DNA from: Callorhinus ursinus
Taxonomy: Eukaryota; Chordata; Mammalia; Carnivora; Otariidae
NCBI RefSeq assembly: GCF_003265705.1
Contig: NW_020312849.1
Span: 1,522,824-1,586,823 of the forward strand
Direction: 5' to 3'
Length of the DNA: 64,000 nt
The notes below the pieces were generated by a model. The model ran no database searches and was not told where the DNA came from. It saw only the letters and a program-made list of their open reading frames with translations. Positions 51,377 through 64,000 of this stretch are shown here, in pieces. Position numbers and translations under genes: made by a program. Position 1 is the first letter of the stretch. Each line of letters opens with the position of its first letter.

Positions 51377-51377
51377 A
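51346..51377. repeat. CACGCG/CA microsatellite near the CpG island
   Basis: ACACACGCGCGCACACACAC: alternating purine-pyrimidine with CG steps, about 350 bp left of the CpG island; potential Z-DNA former. Confidence 0.85.
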
Positions 51378-52219
51378 GACAGAAAGAAAAGGCTAAATGC
51401 GTTTCCTCGGTAAACAGGTGCTGCAGGATGAAGATGCAGCCACTCCCTTCCCCTGGGAAGGCTCCGAGGGCCCCACAAGGAACCAAGTCTGGGAAGGGGG
51501 AAAAAGCATGGTTCATCGCAAAGGTTATTACTGCACAGGTGCTGGCATTCGGTCCATTTAGAAAGCCAAAATAGAAACGAATGGTATCTCCACTTAAAAT
51601 AAATCAAGGAACTCTTTGTCAAACTGCAGTTCCCTTATTATTACCGAGAAGCAGAAGGAGTAAAGGGGCGGCAGGAAATTCATGAGGGAGCCTCCCACAG
51701 ACTCACGCGTCTCCGAGGTGCAGTCGGTTTTGCACAGGGTCCGCTTCTATAGTGACGGCGACTTAAACCCTGGAGCAGCGCAACCAGGGTGGAAATAGTC
51801 AATACCCAGTTTGACCAACCCCTGCTGCGCCTCAGGGATCCCAGGCTTGCTCAGGTAGGTGTTGCAGAGTGTAAGCCCTAGCTCCTTCTCCTGAACCCGG
51901 ACCCCAAGGGGAGCCAGCCTTCCTGCACTCGGCCAGCAGTCCCGTCCGCTCGCTCCTACCTTTGCTCCGGATCCTTGCTCCAACTGGTCCAGTCCCAGCT
52001 GGCCGGCGCTGGGAGGCGCGGGTGCAGGGGCCTCTATTTGTAAACACGCTCCACGTGTGCTCGCCCAGCCCCGTTCGCATCCCGCTCGTGGCACCTGAGG
52101 ATGCGAAGCTTTCTCGGGAGCCTTCAGAGGGTGCGATTTTTATTCCACCTGAGAGTGGAGGAAGCCTCCCCCGCAGAGGCGAGCCACTGAAAGAAGGGCC
52201 AAGACGGGGTGGACTTGTA

Positions 52220-52233
52220 CCGCCCCCTGCTGG
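52220..52233 (-). promoter_or_regulatory. Consensus CTCF-binding motif in the CpG island
   Basis: The minus strand reads CCAGCAGGGGGCGG, which fits the CTCF core CCASYAGRKGGCRS at every position. It lies between the divergent TIGD2 and FAM13A sides of the island. Occupancy is inferred, not shown. Confidence 0.7.
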
Positions 52234-52318
52234 TTGGCGAAATAGTCTGCAGGCTGGAGCAGCCAGGCCATCAGCGAAACCCACGCGGCGCCTACAGACG
52301 CTGCAGCGGTGGCCCCGC

Positions 52319-52363
52319 CCCCTCCCGCCCTCTCCCGCCCTCTCCCGCCCTCTCCCGCCCTCT
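52319..52363. repeat. 10-bp GC-box tandem array (TCTCCCGCCC) with G-quadruplex potential
   Basis: The unit TCTCCCGCCC repeats about four times head to tail at 52321-52360, with the first copy slightly diverged. Each unit carries an Sp1-type CCGCCC. On the minus strand this gives eight GGG runs separated by 1-3 bases (GGGCGGGAGA repeated), a strong intramolecular G-quadruplex pattern. The array lies in the core of the promoter island. Confidence 0.85.
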
Positions 52364-52770
52364 CACTGGAGACTCCGCCCCCGCGCCGCGCGCACTCGCC
52401 TGCGCAGGCCCCGCCCCCTCGCCGACACAGCGTTCCTGCGGGGGCGCGCGCGTGCACCCTAATCCCCCGCCTTCCGGCTCCGGCGGCAACGCTCGCCCCT
52501 CGCCGCCGCTGCCGCTGCCGCGCCACCAGTGTCAGCTTCCCTCTAGAGACTCCATTTGCTTTCAGGGCAGTCTGGCCGCCGCGCTGTCTGGCGGAGAGCG
52601 ATGCCTCCGGCCCGCTGACGCGTTCCCTGGGCCAAGCGCTCGCCCGCTGCGGCGGTGACACCCTGGTCGCCGGCGTCCACGGAGGAATCCGGGCTCCCTC
52701 CGCGTGAGCAAAGACGTCCCGCGCTCCGGAGCTCGCCCTGCGGGGAGAGGCCCTCGCTAACACGGCTTGT

Positions 52771-55458
<2,688 letters not shown>

Positions 55459-55682
55459 TAATACCCTTAAGTGTATTTGTATCTTTGTGACTTTATCTGC
55501 AGTGGAACTTCATTATCATGTTTGAAGTGCTGTGGATTTCAAGGCTAAATGCATTTTATAAATGATTTTAGGATTAGACACTGTTTTGGATTACTTAAAT
55601 TACTGCTCTTTAATGTTGATTCTAGTAAGTGAGCATTGCCATGTAACTTGTTTGTTTACTGTTTCTAATCTGTATTATACTA

Positions 55683-55800
55683 GTTAGATCATAAGGTACC
55701 TGAGGCCAGGGATCTTGTGTCTGTTTTGTGCCTGAATTTCATTGTGTCTAGTAGACAACCATGCACAGTCTAGGCAATCAATAAATCTTACTTAAATTGA
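55683..55800 (+). repeat. L2 LINE 3'-end relic carrying the likely TIGD2 polyadenylation signal
   Basis: The sequence reads like the 3' end of an L2 element: 'GGCCAGGGATCTTGTGTCTG', then 'GTCTAGGCAATCAATAAAT'. It begins about 225 bp after the TIGD2 stop. Its AATAAA at 55780-55785 is the only canonical poly(A) hexamer I see in the first 350 bp past the stop, so it probably ends the TIGD2 mRNA. Confidence 0.7.
55780..55785 (+). terminator. Candidate TIGD2 polyadenylation signal AATAAA
   Basis: A canonical hexamer 322 bp past the stop codon, followed by a T-rich stretch (GAATTTTTATGACTTTCTCTG region) that could act as the downstream element. It lies inside the L2 relic. Confidence 0.6.
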
Positions 55801-56394
55801 ATTTTTATGACTTTCTCTGAACTTCAGTTTCCAAATGAAATATGTTGGGGGTAAGTTTACATTTCCATGATGTTTTTACCTGCTGAAATTTTTAGAACTT
55901 AGCAAAAATTATGCTTGAAGTATTTCACTGTGAAAGCAGAGAAATAAAGGAAAACAGTCTCAAGCTTAAATATGGCATTCTATACAAACAGTATTGGGGC
56001 AGTCAGCAATTCAGTTTGGCCATCTCTGAGTATAATGAAGGAAGAAGAAATATAAAATGTCTCCAGGGAAAGGGCTTGCACTTCACTTTTATTCCATCTG
56101 ACAGTAGGGAGAGTACCTTCATAGTTTGGAAAGAATGCCATCCCTATTCCAGAAAAATAGATTTCAGTTCCCAAGCCATTGTAATTAGAAGAGGTAAGAG
56201 TTAATTTTATTATCTTTTATTTGGATCCTTTATTAGTATAGACATATCAGTAGTTTTTATTAAGCTGTTTGATATTTATGTAACACTTAAAAGCTTACAA
56301 AGTATGTCATTAAATTTTTATAGCTTATTTTTTTGTGAGGATACTGAACATAAACATACATATAATTTGTGGAACCATCCATCTCATGAATGGT

Positions 56395-56835
56395 GGACTG
56401 ACATTAAACAGAACATGAGAAAGGCACTATGGGCAAGTTATTTAACCCATATGTAAAATAGGAACATGTGCCTTGGAGAGTTTTTGTGAGGAGCAAATAA
56501 TTTAATATATGGATTTTAAGTAATATGGTCTTAGAACAGGACCTGGCTCAGAATAAGGACTTATTCTGACTTATTGAGTGTCAGGTCCTGTTACTGAGTT
56601 GCTGAAACTATGAGTTTCAAAAGTTATGCTGAACAGATCCGGTGTGTGACTCAACTGTGATGTTGCTGCATTGGGAAACCCTTTAAAGGGAAGTGAGATA
56701 AAAGACAAGTAACTAGCTTCAGTTGAAATACAATAATAATTTATTCCAGTGAAAACTGAGAGGTTAATCCAATTTAGAAGTCATTTCCTGACCATCTACT
56801 GCTAGGCACAGTGAGGTATGCAGGCGCATTTGAGA
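56395..56835. mobile_element. MIR (plus) and L2 (minus) relics
   Basis: MIR at about 56395-56565 (GGGCAAGTTATTTAACCC; GGACCTGGCTCAGAATAAGG) and L2 at about 56755-56835 (TGACCATCTACTGCTAGGC). Confidence 0.55.
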
Positions 56836-58479
56836 CATCTTAGGTTGAATTATAAAAGAAATGGGAATGGAATTGTAGTTTCTTTGCTCCCTGGCCTGCT
56901 AATAGAATAAACAGATGTTGGTGTTGTTCGTAGAAGAGAATCTATGTTACTAGTATTGGCATAATTCACTGAAGTAATAAAATACCTTTAAAGTAGATAA
57001 GATAGTAAGGACATTTGAAATATTTTATCAAATTACGGTAACATAGGATCAGTGGAAAAATTCAGAGCAAAAGAAACGTGAAGGAAAACCCTGGTTATAG
57101 TAATTAAGCCCAGCCATACATACGGAGTTTTGTTGTGATTGATTTGAGATTTTGGAGCCCCTGATCATTCTTCATGAAGCTGTCATTAGAGCACAGCATT
57201 CTGCCTTTTTGAGCTGAGGCTTTGGTTCAAGAAAGGCTGTTTCAGAAAACCACTAAGAATCCACTTTCTTTGGGAAAATTCATGTATTAACACACCTTCC
57301 TCATTTTGCACAATTTCAATTATTGGATAGGCCTGAGAAAATGAAGACTGTACATGGATGAGTCCTGAGGCTATTTTGCTTCTTGGAAACTAAGGGATTC
57401 TGAAACCTGGTAATGGTAAAGACATATTTGAATGTTGCTTTGCATTTTTCACAGAGCTTTTTGCTAACAAGAACTTCTCAAATTCCCTTCAATTATGACA
57501 TTAAAATGGTTTAATCCTGTGTTTTATCATAGATGCTAATATAAACTGTGCATTCTAATTCCATAATTGTAATACAAAAATCCTTTCCCTCTTCCAGGTT
57601 ATATATTAGTTGTATCTTCTGGGAAGATATATTGTGTTATCTTGGTTAACCACATGCTCCTTAATGTATCCTAGTTTGAGAAGCACAGAACTAATGTGCT
57701 CTCATTTGACCTTGCACTTTAAATAGTCACAAAGTCTGACTTGGTCGCCATTTATACAAGTTCGTATTTTTTAGAGGATTTGAAGGACTAAAAATTCAGA
57801 CCAAATGGAAAGTGTCAATTAAGAGTATACTTTTAAAAAAAAGTGCATTTGGAATATTTACTGTTTCATAATTCAATCTCAATAATACAGGAGTTGATTG
57901 GAAAACTTTGGGTGCTCTCAATATAGAAGAGTTGGCAAGGCCCAGATCAATAGCCACAGTCAATTTAAGCAGAATTATACTCTTATTGGCACTCTTATTC
58001 TGGTATTCTTTTTGTTTTCACTCTAGCTTCAGGCTGAGCTGTACAGTCACTTCATGAATTTTCTGGATTTAGGGAGGATCATAGTGGACTAAATGGCACA
58101 GTTGATGCAAAGCAGTACACCGCTGCTTAAGTCACAGGCTCGAGACACTATCCCTCCAGTGATATGGCTAGAGCCACATAAATCAAAGCCAGGACCTGCA
58201 CTCTCAATATGGAGGTCTTCAGGAAGGCTATGTCCACTTCTTAACCTGGATATTTTTGCAAAGTTGACCTTTTCTTATTTAAATATATATTTTACCTACA
58301 TCCTAAGCAATGATCTCTGCAAAGTCACAAGTCTTGTGTGCCAGTTGTGGTCTTCTTCTCATTCAAATTAAGGTAAATATAAAACAATCATTTTTAACCA
58401 CTTGACCATCTGTAACCTAAAATCATCTTGCATACCTCATTGGCACACTGAGAAACACTGACAGAACAGGGTTGTTGAA

Positions 58480-58605
58480 GGCAAACAAACTGGAATGTAA
58501 ACACCAGCTTCTTCACTTTCTCCCTAGATAAACTTGGCAGCTTTCTGAACCTCTCTGAACCTGTTTCTTCAAATGCAAAAGGCTGGTAGGTTATATAGAC
58601 ACGCT
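58480..58605 (+). mobile_element. MIR SINE, plus
   Basis: CACCAGCTTCTTCACTTTC, CTTTCTGAACCTCTCTGAAC, TTCTTCAAATGCAAAAGG is the MIR core. Confidence 0.6.
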
Positions 58606-58807
58606 CCAAGCTTTTACAAACATCAACTACTAGGCAACCCTATGGCTATTGATTGTGAACTCCTGGTCTCCAGGGTTGGCCCAGAGAATGAGTCACAGCT
58701 CTTCTTTCACAGTGACTGTTCAGACCTCTAGGGGGCCTGGGCACCCCTCATCACTGGGAATGCTGGCTGGGGTGTCTGCATGATTTAGATGGCAGTGCTG
58801 AGCAGGC

Positions 58808-58822
58808 CCCCCCCCCCCCCCA
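58808..58822. repeat. Poly-C tract
   Basis: About 15 consecutive C in GC-rich unique DNA. Confidence 0.9.
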
Positions 58823-59224
58823 AGGCTCCTAGGACTACAGTATGTGCTGTCCATCACAGGAGCCCATTAGTAAAACCAAAAAACACAGGTGGGGCCTGTT
58901 CCAGCTGCAGTCTCAGATAACAGGGCTCAAAGAGAAATGGGTTCTTCCAAGCAGCTGAAGGCATACTTGCGAGATGATAAGCTGGTGTGCTAAAAGAAGA
59001 AATGCAAACTGCCTGTGCAAATTCAGTGGGGGAAGTGAGGGTAGATTTGGACCCAGTCATGAAGCGGTGTGAGCAGTACTAGCAGCAGCACCAACAGCAC
59101 TGTCTCCCTCCAACTGATGAGTCCAGGGGTCCCTGGGCCTGGTTTGCCCTGCAACGTCCCAGTTTACACTAGATCCCCCAGGGTAACTGTTATAGTGCCC
59201 TCTTTACTCCCAAGTGTCCCAATG

Positions 59225-59640
59225 TAGAAGAGAAATTAGATGGTTTCCCCATCAATGACCAGAGAAAGGAGTTGATCTGCCCAAAGTCACACAGTGACCA
59301 GGAAGAGAGTAGAAGTTACTCCTCTCAGCTCCAGACAATGTGGCCTAGTGGCCAAGGATATGGGCTCCCTCTAGACAATGAGCCTCCAAGAGCTGGATTG
59401 TAATCTCTGTTCTACTTCGTCCTGGATTCCAGCACAGAGCCTGCCTCCTTGACACAGGTGGGAAATCTCTTATTGAAGTTCTGTCTCTCCTGGAGGACAA
59501 AGAGTGTCCCCAGTTCATGGGCTGAGTGTCTGTTATGTGCACAATGCTGAATGTTACACAAATCAGCATATGTTTTGTGATCTCCAACACCAATCCTGTG
59601 AAGTGTAATACTTCACCTGTTTCACGGGGAGCCTCCAAAG
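59225..59640. mobile_element. MIR (minus), L2 (plus) and MIR (minus) relics in series
   Basis: GATCTGCCCAAAGTCACACA (MIR, 59235-59345); AGCACAGAGCCTGCCTCC and TTGACACAGGTGG (L2, 59355-59490); ACCAATCCTGTGAAGTGTAA (MIR-like, 59520-59640). Confidence 0.5.
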
Positions 59641-61379
59641 GGAGGTGGCAGGGACCCGACCAAACATTCCGGTCTGAGGCAAGGTCAGAAATCTCAGCCC
59701 TTGAGGGAAGCTGTGGTCCTTTGTTCCCTCTTGGGCTGCAGGAATCTATGAGGTACTCAGCCAAAGCCTTTCTTAAAACCACTTTTAGCATCCAGAAATG
59801 TGTTGGTGTGTGTAATTCCAGAGAAAGCTTCCACCAGTATTATTCCTCAGGTGGTTGAGTATCATTGTAAATCCACCAGGCTCAGAAAATCCTTGAATGA
59901 AGCTCCATGCAACTGACAGCGCAGTCATCACGAGGGCATCTTTTTAATTCCCCTGTGATCAAAAGATCAGGCCTGGGGATGGAGGGTGGATCCCGCCATG
60001 TCTCTACATGTCGACAGGGTGGCCACCATCCTTTCTGCATAGAAATCACTCAGGGGGTGCTGGAACATTTCAGTGTTGGCAGCTCCTCACTGTTTCTCTT
60101 TGTTCACATCACCCCAAGCCCACCTAGCTTTCATGCTCATGTCAAGAACGTACTTATTTAGTATAATTTGGAAAGCCAGAAACAAAAGGTATTATAAATG
60201 CATAATAAAGTGTGTAAGAAATACTGTTTTCCACATTTGTACTCAACGTAAAAATGGATATGAACATATTTAGTGTAGTTCCTTCATGGAACTTTAGGTG
60301 TGATATGTGAATATCCCTACACCTTTGGACATAGATCAGAATAAAAATCTCATGGGGATTTTTATTTTCATAGTGACACTGTAATGAGATCATCAGCTAT
60401 TACCACTATAGCTACTTAAATCACTGAAGGATATATTAGAGTTACTGCACAGATATTAAAGAAATCCATGAGATTTTGGAACACTTAACTTTTTTTAAGT
60501 TAGAAAAACTGTAAAGTAGCCTCATTAACCTATGAAGTAACCTCTACGAAAGTGCTTTTGTTCTCATGGGGAATCTTAACAGCTGAACTCTTAACCAAAT
60601 CACATCTAATTTCCTCTAAGACTAACAAAAATGATACCTAATTATTTCCTCTATTTCAGAATATGTTGATCTTCTGGAGCTTGTTTACAAAGAAAACACA
60701 ATTACCTATGAGCCTAAAAAAAAGACAAAATAAACTTAAGGCAAATAGTTTTTCTCATTTACCAAAGCAATTTTTTTTGTCATAAAGTTTTAAAGATACC
60801 TTTTTCTTAATGAGAAATGTCTGATGTTATGCACATAAACTTAGTGTGTTAATTTAAGATGATAGGCTAGATGGTTTATTTAATTTCCTTTTGGCTTTAA
60901 AAAATTAACTTCAAAGTTTAATTCAGTAGGAACTTCGATAATCTATGCGATCTAATACGAACTAATATACTTTAAGCTATTTCAAAATAATCATAACACA
61001 AAGCTGACTCACAAAGATGGTTGTATTTTTTAAATAATTGTAATTGTCAGACAAGAAGTAGGATAGTATTTCCATTTTCTGTTAATCAGCTTTTTGGGGC
61101 CATTTGCAGATTGACTTTAACATTTGGGGGAGTTTGTGTCTCCTCAGTGGATTAATAAAATATTTCACCTATAGCACATAAAATATCTAATTCTTTTCTG
61201 TAAAAACTAGAGAATGCAGGGGTTTTTCCTGCACTGTACAAATCTTCAGTACTATAAATTAGGTTCATATCAGTTAAATAGGCACATATATAATAAATTC
61301 ATTTCTACCATGAGAAAAAACTATATTTCATTGATTCTAAGATACACATTTTATTATTTATGAAATTAGGATACTTCTT

Positions 61380-61553
61380 TTTTTTAAAGATTTATTTATT
61401 TATTGGGGGGAGGGGCAGAGAGAGAGAGGCTTAAGTAGACTCAGCACCCAGCATGGAGCCTGATGCAGGGTTTGATCTCACAACCCTGAGATCACAGCGT
61501 GAGCTGAAACTAAGAGTTGGAAGCTTAACCCCCTCTGCTACCCAAGTGCCTCC
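61380..61553 (-). mobile_element. Older SINEC subfamily, minus
   Basis: Diverged body (GATCTCACAACCCTGAGATC instead of the CCCAGGGTCC form) marks an older subfamily. Target duplication AAATTAGGATACTTCTT / AAATTGGGATACTTCTT. Confidence 0.92.
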
Positions 61554-61764
61554 AAATTGGGATACTTCTTACAATCAATAGCATCTTATAATTATAGTTG
61601 ACAGCATTTTTTTCTTTTTTAATGATATATAAAATATTGTTTAGATTCCATGGAATATGATAAAAACTTTTTGTGTTAATTTTGCCTTCCTTTTGAAAAT
61701 AAAATAATGGTGTACATACAAATTTTCTAGTTAGTAAATTTATATTTATAAAAACATAATTATA

Positions 61765-61973
61765 GGGTGTCTGGGTGGCTCAGTTGGTTAAGTGTCTGCC
61801 TTTAGCTCAGTTCATGATCCCAGGGTCCTGGGATTGAGTCCCACATCAGGCTCCTTGCTGAGCAAGGAGCCTGCTTCTCCCACTGCCTGCCTGCCCCCCC
61901 CCTTGTGCTCTCTCTCTCTCTCTCTGACAAATAAATAAAATCTTTAAAAAAATAAAAATAAAAAATAAAAATA
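61765..61973 (+). mobile_element. SINEC, plus
   Basis: GGTGTCTGGGTGGCTCAG head, CT-rich microsatellite, AAATAAAAATAAA tail. Target duplication AAAACATAATTATA / AAAAGCATAATTATA. Confidence 0.96.
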
Positions 61974-62360
61974 AAAGCATAATTATATATTACATGTGAA
62001 TATGCAAAAGTTAGATATTAAAAAGATAATCTAGTTCAGAAGTCTTATTTCATAATAATATCAATTGCTCACACACACACACACTTAAGTTTCACTGATT
62101 TAGGGAATTACAGAATGTTTTTAAAAGGCATGTGGCTTTGTTTTATTTAAATATATAGGATACATTGTAGAACTATCAAAGTGTAGCTAAGTGGTTTTAC
62201 TGGCCCTACTAATGATACATTCTAATGATTCATATGTGAATTAATCTTGATAAGAGGTTTCCAGATTGTTGAAGAATAGCATGTTTTCCTTGTTTATTTG
62301 GTCTATCCATATAACATACATAATAGATTTTTAAAAAATAATTTATTCAGATTTCCTTAG

Positions 62361-62465
62361 TTTTTTTTTTTTTAGAGTAAGCTCTACACCCAATGTGGGG
62401 CTTGAACTCATGACCGTGAGATCAACAGTCACATGCTCTACAGACTGAGCCAGCCAGGCACCCCA
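62361..62465 (-). mobile_element. Old short SINEC variant, minus
   Basis: About 105 bp with AGCTCTACACCCAATGTGGG and GACTGAGCCAGCCAGGCACC. Exact target duplication AGATTTCCTTAG at 62349-62360 and 62466-62477. Confidence 0.93.
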
Positions 62466-62762
62466 AGATTTCCTTAGTTTTAACCTAATGTCCTTTTTCT
62501 GTTGCAGGATCCTATCCAGGAAACCACATTACTTTTAGTTTTAATATCTCCTTAAGCTCCTCTTGTTTGTAATAGTTTCTTAAAATTTACTTGTTTTTGA
62601 TGACCTTGACAGTTTTGAGGAGTACTGGTTAGTTATTTTATAGGATGTCCCTATATAATAATTCTCGTTGTTGTTCTTTGTGCATTCCTTGCCTACTCTA
62701 ACACAAAGCAGATTATGAGAGTACCATGATTAAAGATACATTATAAGAAATAAAAGGATGAG

Positions 62763-62937
62763 GGGCGCCTGGGTGGTTCACTCGGTTAAGTGTCTGCCTT
62801 TAGCTCAGGTCATGATCTCAGGGTCCTGGGATCGAGCCCCACGTCAGGTTCTCTGCTCAATGGGGACTCTGCTTCTCTCTCTGCCCTCCCCCCCATTCAT
62901 GCTCTCTCTCTCTCAAATAAAAATCTTTAAAAGAAAA
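62763..62937 (+). mobile_element. SINEC, plus
   Basis: GGCGCCTGGGTGGTTCAC head. Target duplication GAAATAAAAGGATGAG / GAAATAAAAGTATGAG at 62747-62762 and 62938-62953. Confidence 0.96.
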
Positions 62938-62953
62938 GAAATAAAAGTATGAG

Positions 62954-64000
62954 AGAGAGAGAGGTAAACTTTGTTGAGGATCTGGGAAGGCTTCTCATCA
63001 CAAGTAGAACATAAACTCGCCCTTGAAGAAATTAGTTGTCTTTATGGTGGGATAGGGAGAATGAATATGAGCAATGCAGGTCATATTCTAGTAACAAACT
63101 GATACGATTTCAACTTGTCTATCAAAGGTGTAATTAGAACTAACAGTGTAAAGTTTGGTAGCTGGCTGAGGATTTCTTTTCCCCTCCTGACACCAATTGG
63201 GTGTTTTATTATTCCGATATTAACTATCCAGAGTTAGACTCTACAGGTTTAAAGGCTCCATTCCACAGGGCTGTCCTCACTTTTGATGCTAGTTGTAGGT
63301 ATTAGGTCCCTACTAAGGTTACCCACTTCTGTCTGGCTTGGTTGCAAAGCTGGGGTTTTCCACACCCATACCATTGCTATTAGAGTTTATTATAAAAGAT
63401 ATAGATGCACAGCCAGATGTAGGGATACATTGTGGAGTTTTTGTGCCAGACTTCTGGCACATAGATGTGTTTGCAAATTTGGGAGCTTTCTAAACCCTCT
63501 TTTTAAAAATTTTTATGAAGGTTTAGTCCTGTAGGTATGATTGACCTAATCGTCAACCATTGATGATTAACTCAATCTTCAGCCCTTGTCCCTTCCCCTG
63601 GAAGTTGGGGTGGGGCCAAAGTTTCCAAGCTTCCAATCAACGCAACCAGCCCCTACCCTGAAGCTGTCTAGCAGCCCAACAAGAGTCATCTCATTAGAAC
63701 AATTACCACCAATTTCAAGGTAACCCTGAGGAAAAAAATGGAGGCTGAGAAGGCACGCATAAGTGGAAAAGCAAAAGTGTCAATGTTTGAAGAAGAAAGA
63801 ATAAAAAAGGGGGACTGAAATGCAGAGAGAGATGAGCAGGTCCCTATCCTTTGAGGGAAAAGTTGGAGAAGGAGAATGCGCCCCTCAGAGCGACTGTCAT
63901 CATCTTATTTGCCAGTTCTCTTAAATGACGCACGTACACACAGCTGACATAAACAGGAAGGTATTCCAGAACATTACAAGTGTTGCTGGGGGATTGTTTC
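62954..64000. other. Unassigned intergenic DNA at the window end
   Basis: No repeat or gene recognised. Confidence 0.5.

Larger units (their letters stand above)
48318..51689. other. Largely unique DNA leading to the CpG island
   Basis: Repeat-poor apart from the MIR near 49.9 kb. A 17-A run lies near 48919. A possible regulatory neighbourhood, but no specific element can be supported beyond the alternating CA/CG tract at 51346. Confidence 0.5.
51690..52770. promoter_or_regulatory. CpG island: TIGD2 promoter, probably bidirectional with an upstream FAM13A start
   Basis: This is the only strongly CpG-rich stretch in the window, densest at about 51950-52760, with many GC boxes (CCGCCC), a CGCCTGCGCAGG element resembling an NRF1 half site, and no SINE or L1. 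It lies 1.1 kb upstream of the TIGD2 start codon and faces FAM13A on its other side. Open frames of up to 207 codons cross it on both strands, but they are composition artefacts. Transcription start sites and the TIGD2 5' UTR exon structure cannot be fixed from sequence. A candidate acceptor, CTTGTTCTAG, lies about 40 bp before the TIGD2 start. Confidence 0.85.
55801..61379. other. Intergenic DNA downstream of TIGD2
   Basis: MIR and L2 relics at 56.4, 58.5 and 59.2-59.6 kb; the rest looks unique. The 97-codon frame at 55911 and the 148-codon minus frame at 59345-59791 lie over mixed unique and MIR/L2 sequence and have no recognised product. No further exon could be supported. Confidence 0.5.

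Noticed and set aside
52140..52763. 207-codon minus-strand frame, and 132- to 166-codon plus frames in the CpG island
   Set aside because: Arg/Ala/Pro/Gly-rich frames on both strands are expected in CpG-rich DNA where stop codons are rare. No domain is recognisable.
59345..59791. 148-codon minus-strand frame
   Set aside because: Spans mixed unique, MIR and L2 sequence and has no recognisable product or splice context.

Overview
The window is mammalian nuclear DNA from a carnivoran, most likely an arctoid caniform (bear, pinniped or musteloid). The evidence is sixteen tRNA-derived Can-SINE (SINEC) copies in both orientations. They have the GCGCCTGGGTGGCTCAG head, the 'TCCCAGGGTCCTGGGATC' body and none of the sequence changes typical of young canid or felid SINEs. 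Carnivore-type L1 fragments, one nearly full-length dead L1, MIR, L2, MaLR LTRs and a hAT relic make up much of the rest. There are no prokaryotic operons, CRISPR arrays or similar systems. Almost all short open frames here are chance frames or translated repeats.

Two real genes are supported. (1) TIGD2, a domesticated pogo/Tigger-type transposase gene, is an intact 525-codon single-exon ORF at 53881-55458 (+). (2) The first coding exon of FAM13A lies on the minus strand at 24733-24759. It reads MGAGALAIC and ends at a perfect GTGAGT splice donor. FAM13A and TIGD2 are divergent neighbours in mammals (human 4q22 region), so the two calls support each other. A CpG island at about 51.7-52.8 kb, with a consensus CTCF motif and a G-rich 10-bp tandem array, is the TIGD2 promoter and probably an upstream alternative promoter for FAM13A.

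Layout: 1-24.7 kb is FAM13A intron 1, rich in plus-strand L1 (antisense to FAM13A), including two nested insertions at 10-12 kb and 14-16 kb. 24.7-25.1 kb holds the first coding exon and its flank. 25-51.7 kb is upstream DNA or an alternative first intron, with the dead L1 at about 37.46-43.48 kb, an internally deleted L1 next to it, MaLR LTRs at 34.7 and 45.9 kb, a hAT relic at 29.7 kb and a tiny U6 snRNA retro-insert at 34.29 kb. 51.7-55.8 kb is the CpG island and TIGD2, whose only evident polyadenylation signal lies in an L2 relic. 55.8-64 kb is intergenic with MIR, L2 and SINEs.

No previously undescribed biological system is evident. The most useful observations are the FAM13A exon and the 55-bp tandem duplication just inside its intron, the loss of the third catalytic aspartate in TIGD2, the CTCF and G-quadruplex features of the shared promoter, the tailless U6 retro-insert with target-site duplication, and a SINE carrying a 33-bp patch also present 1.8 kb away. 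Repeat family names and coordinates were read by eye and have not been checked with RepeatMasker.
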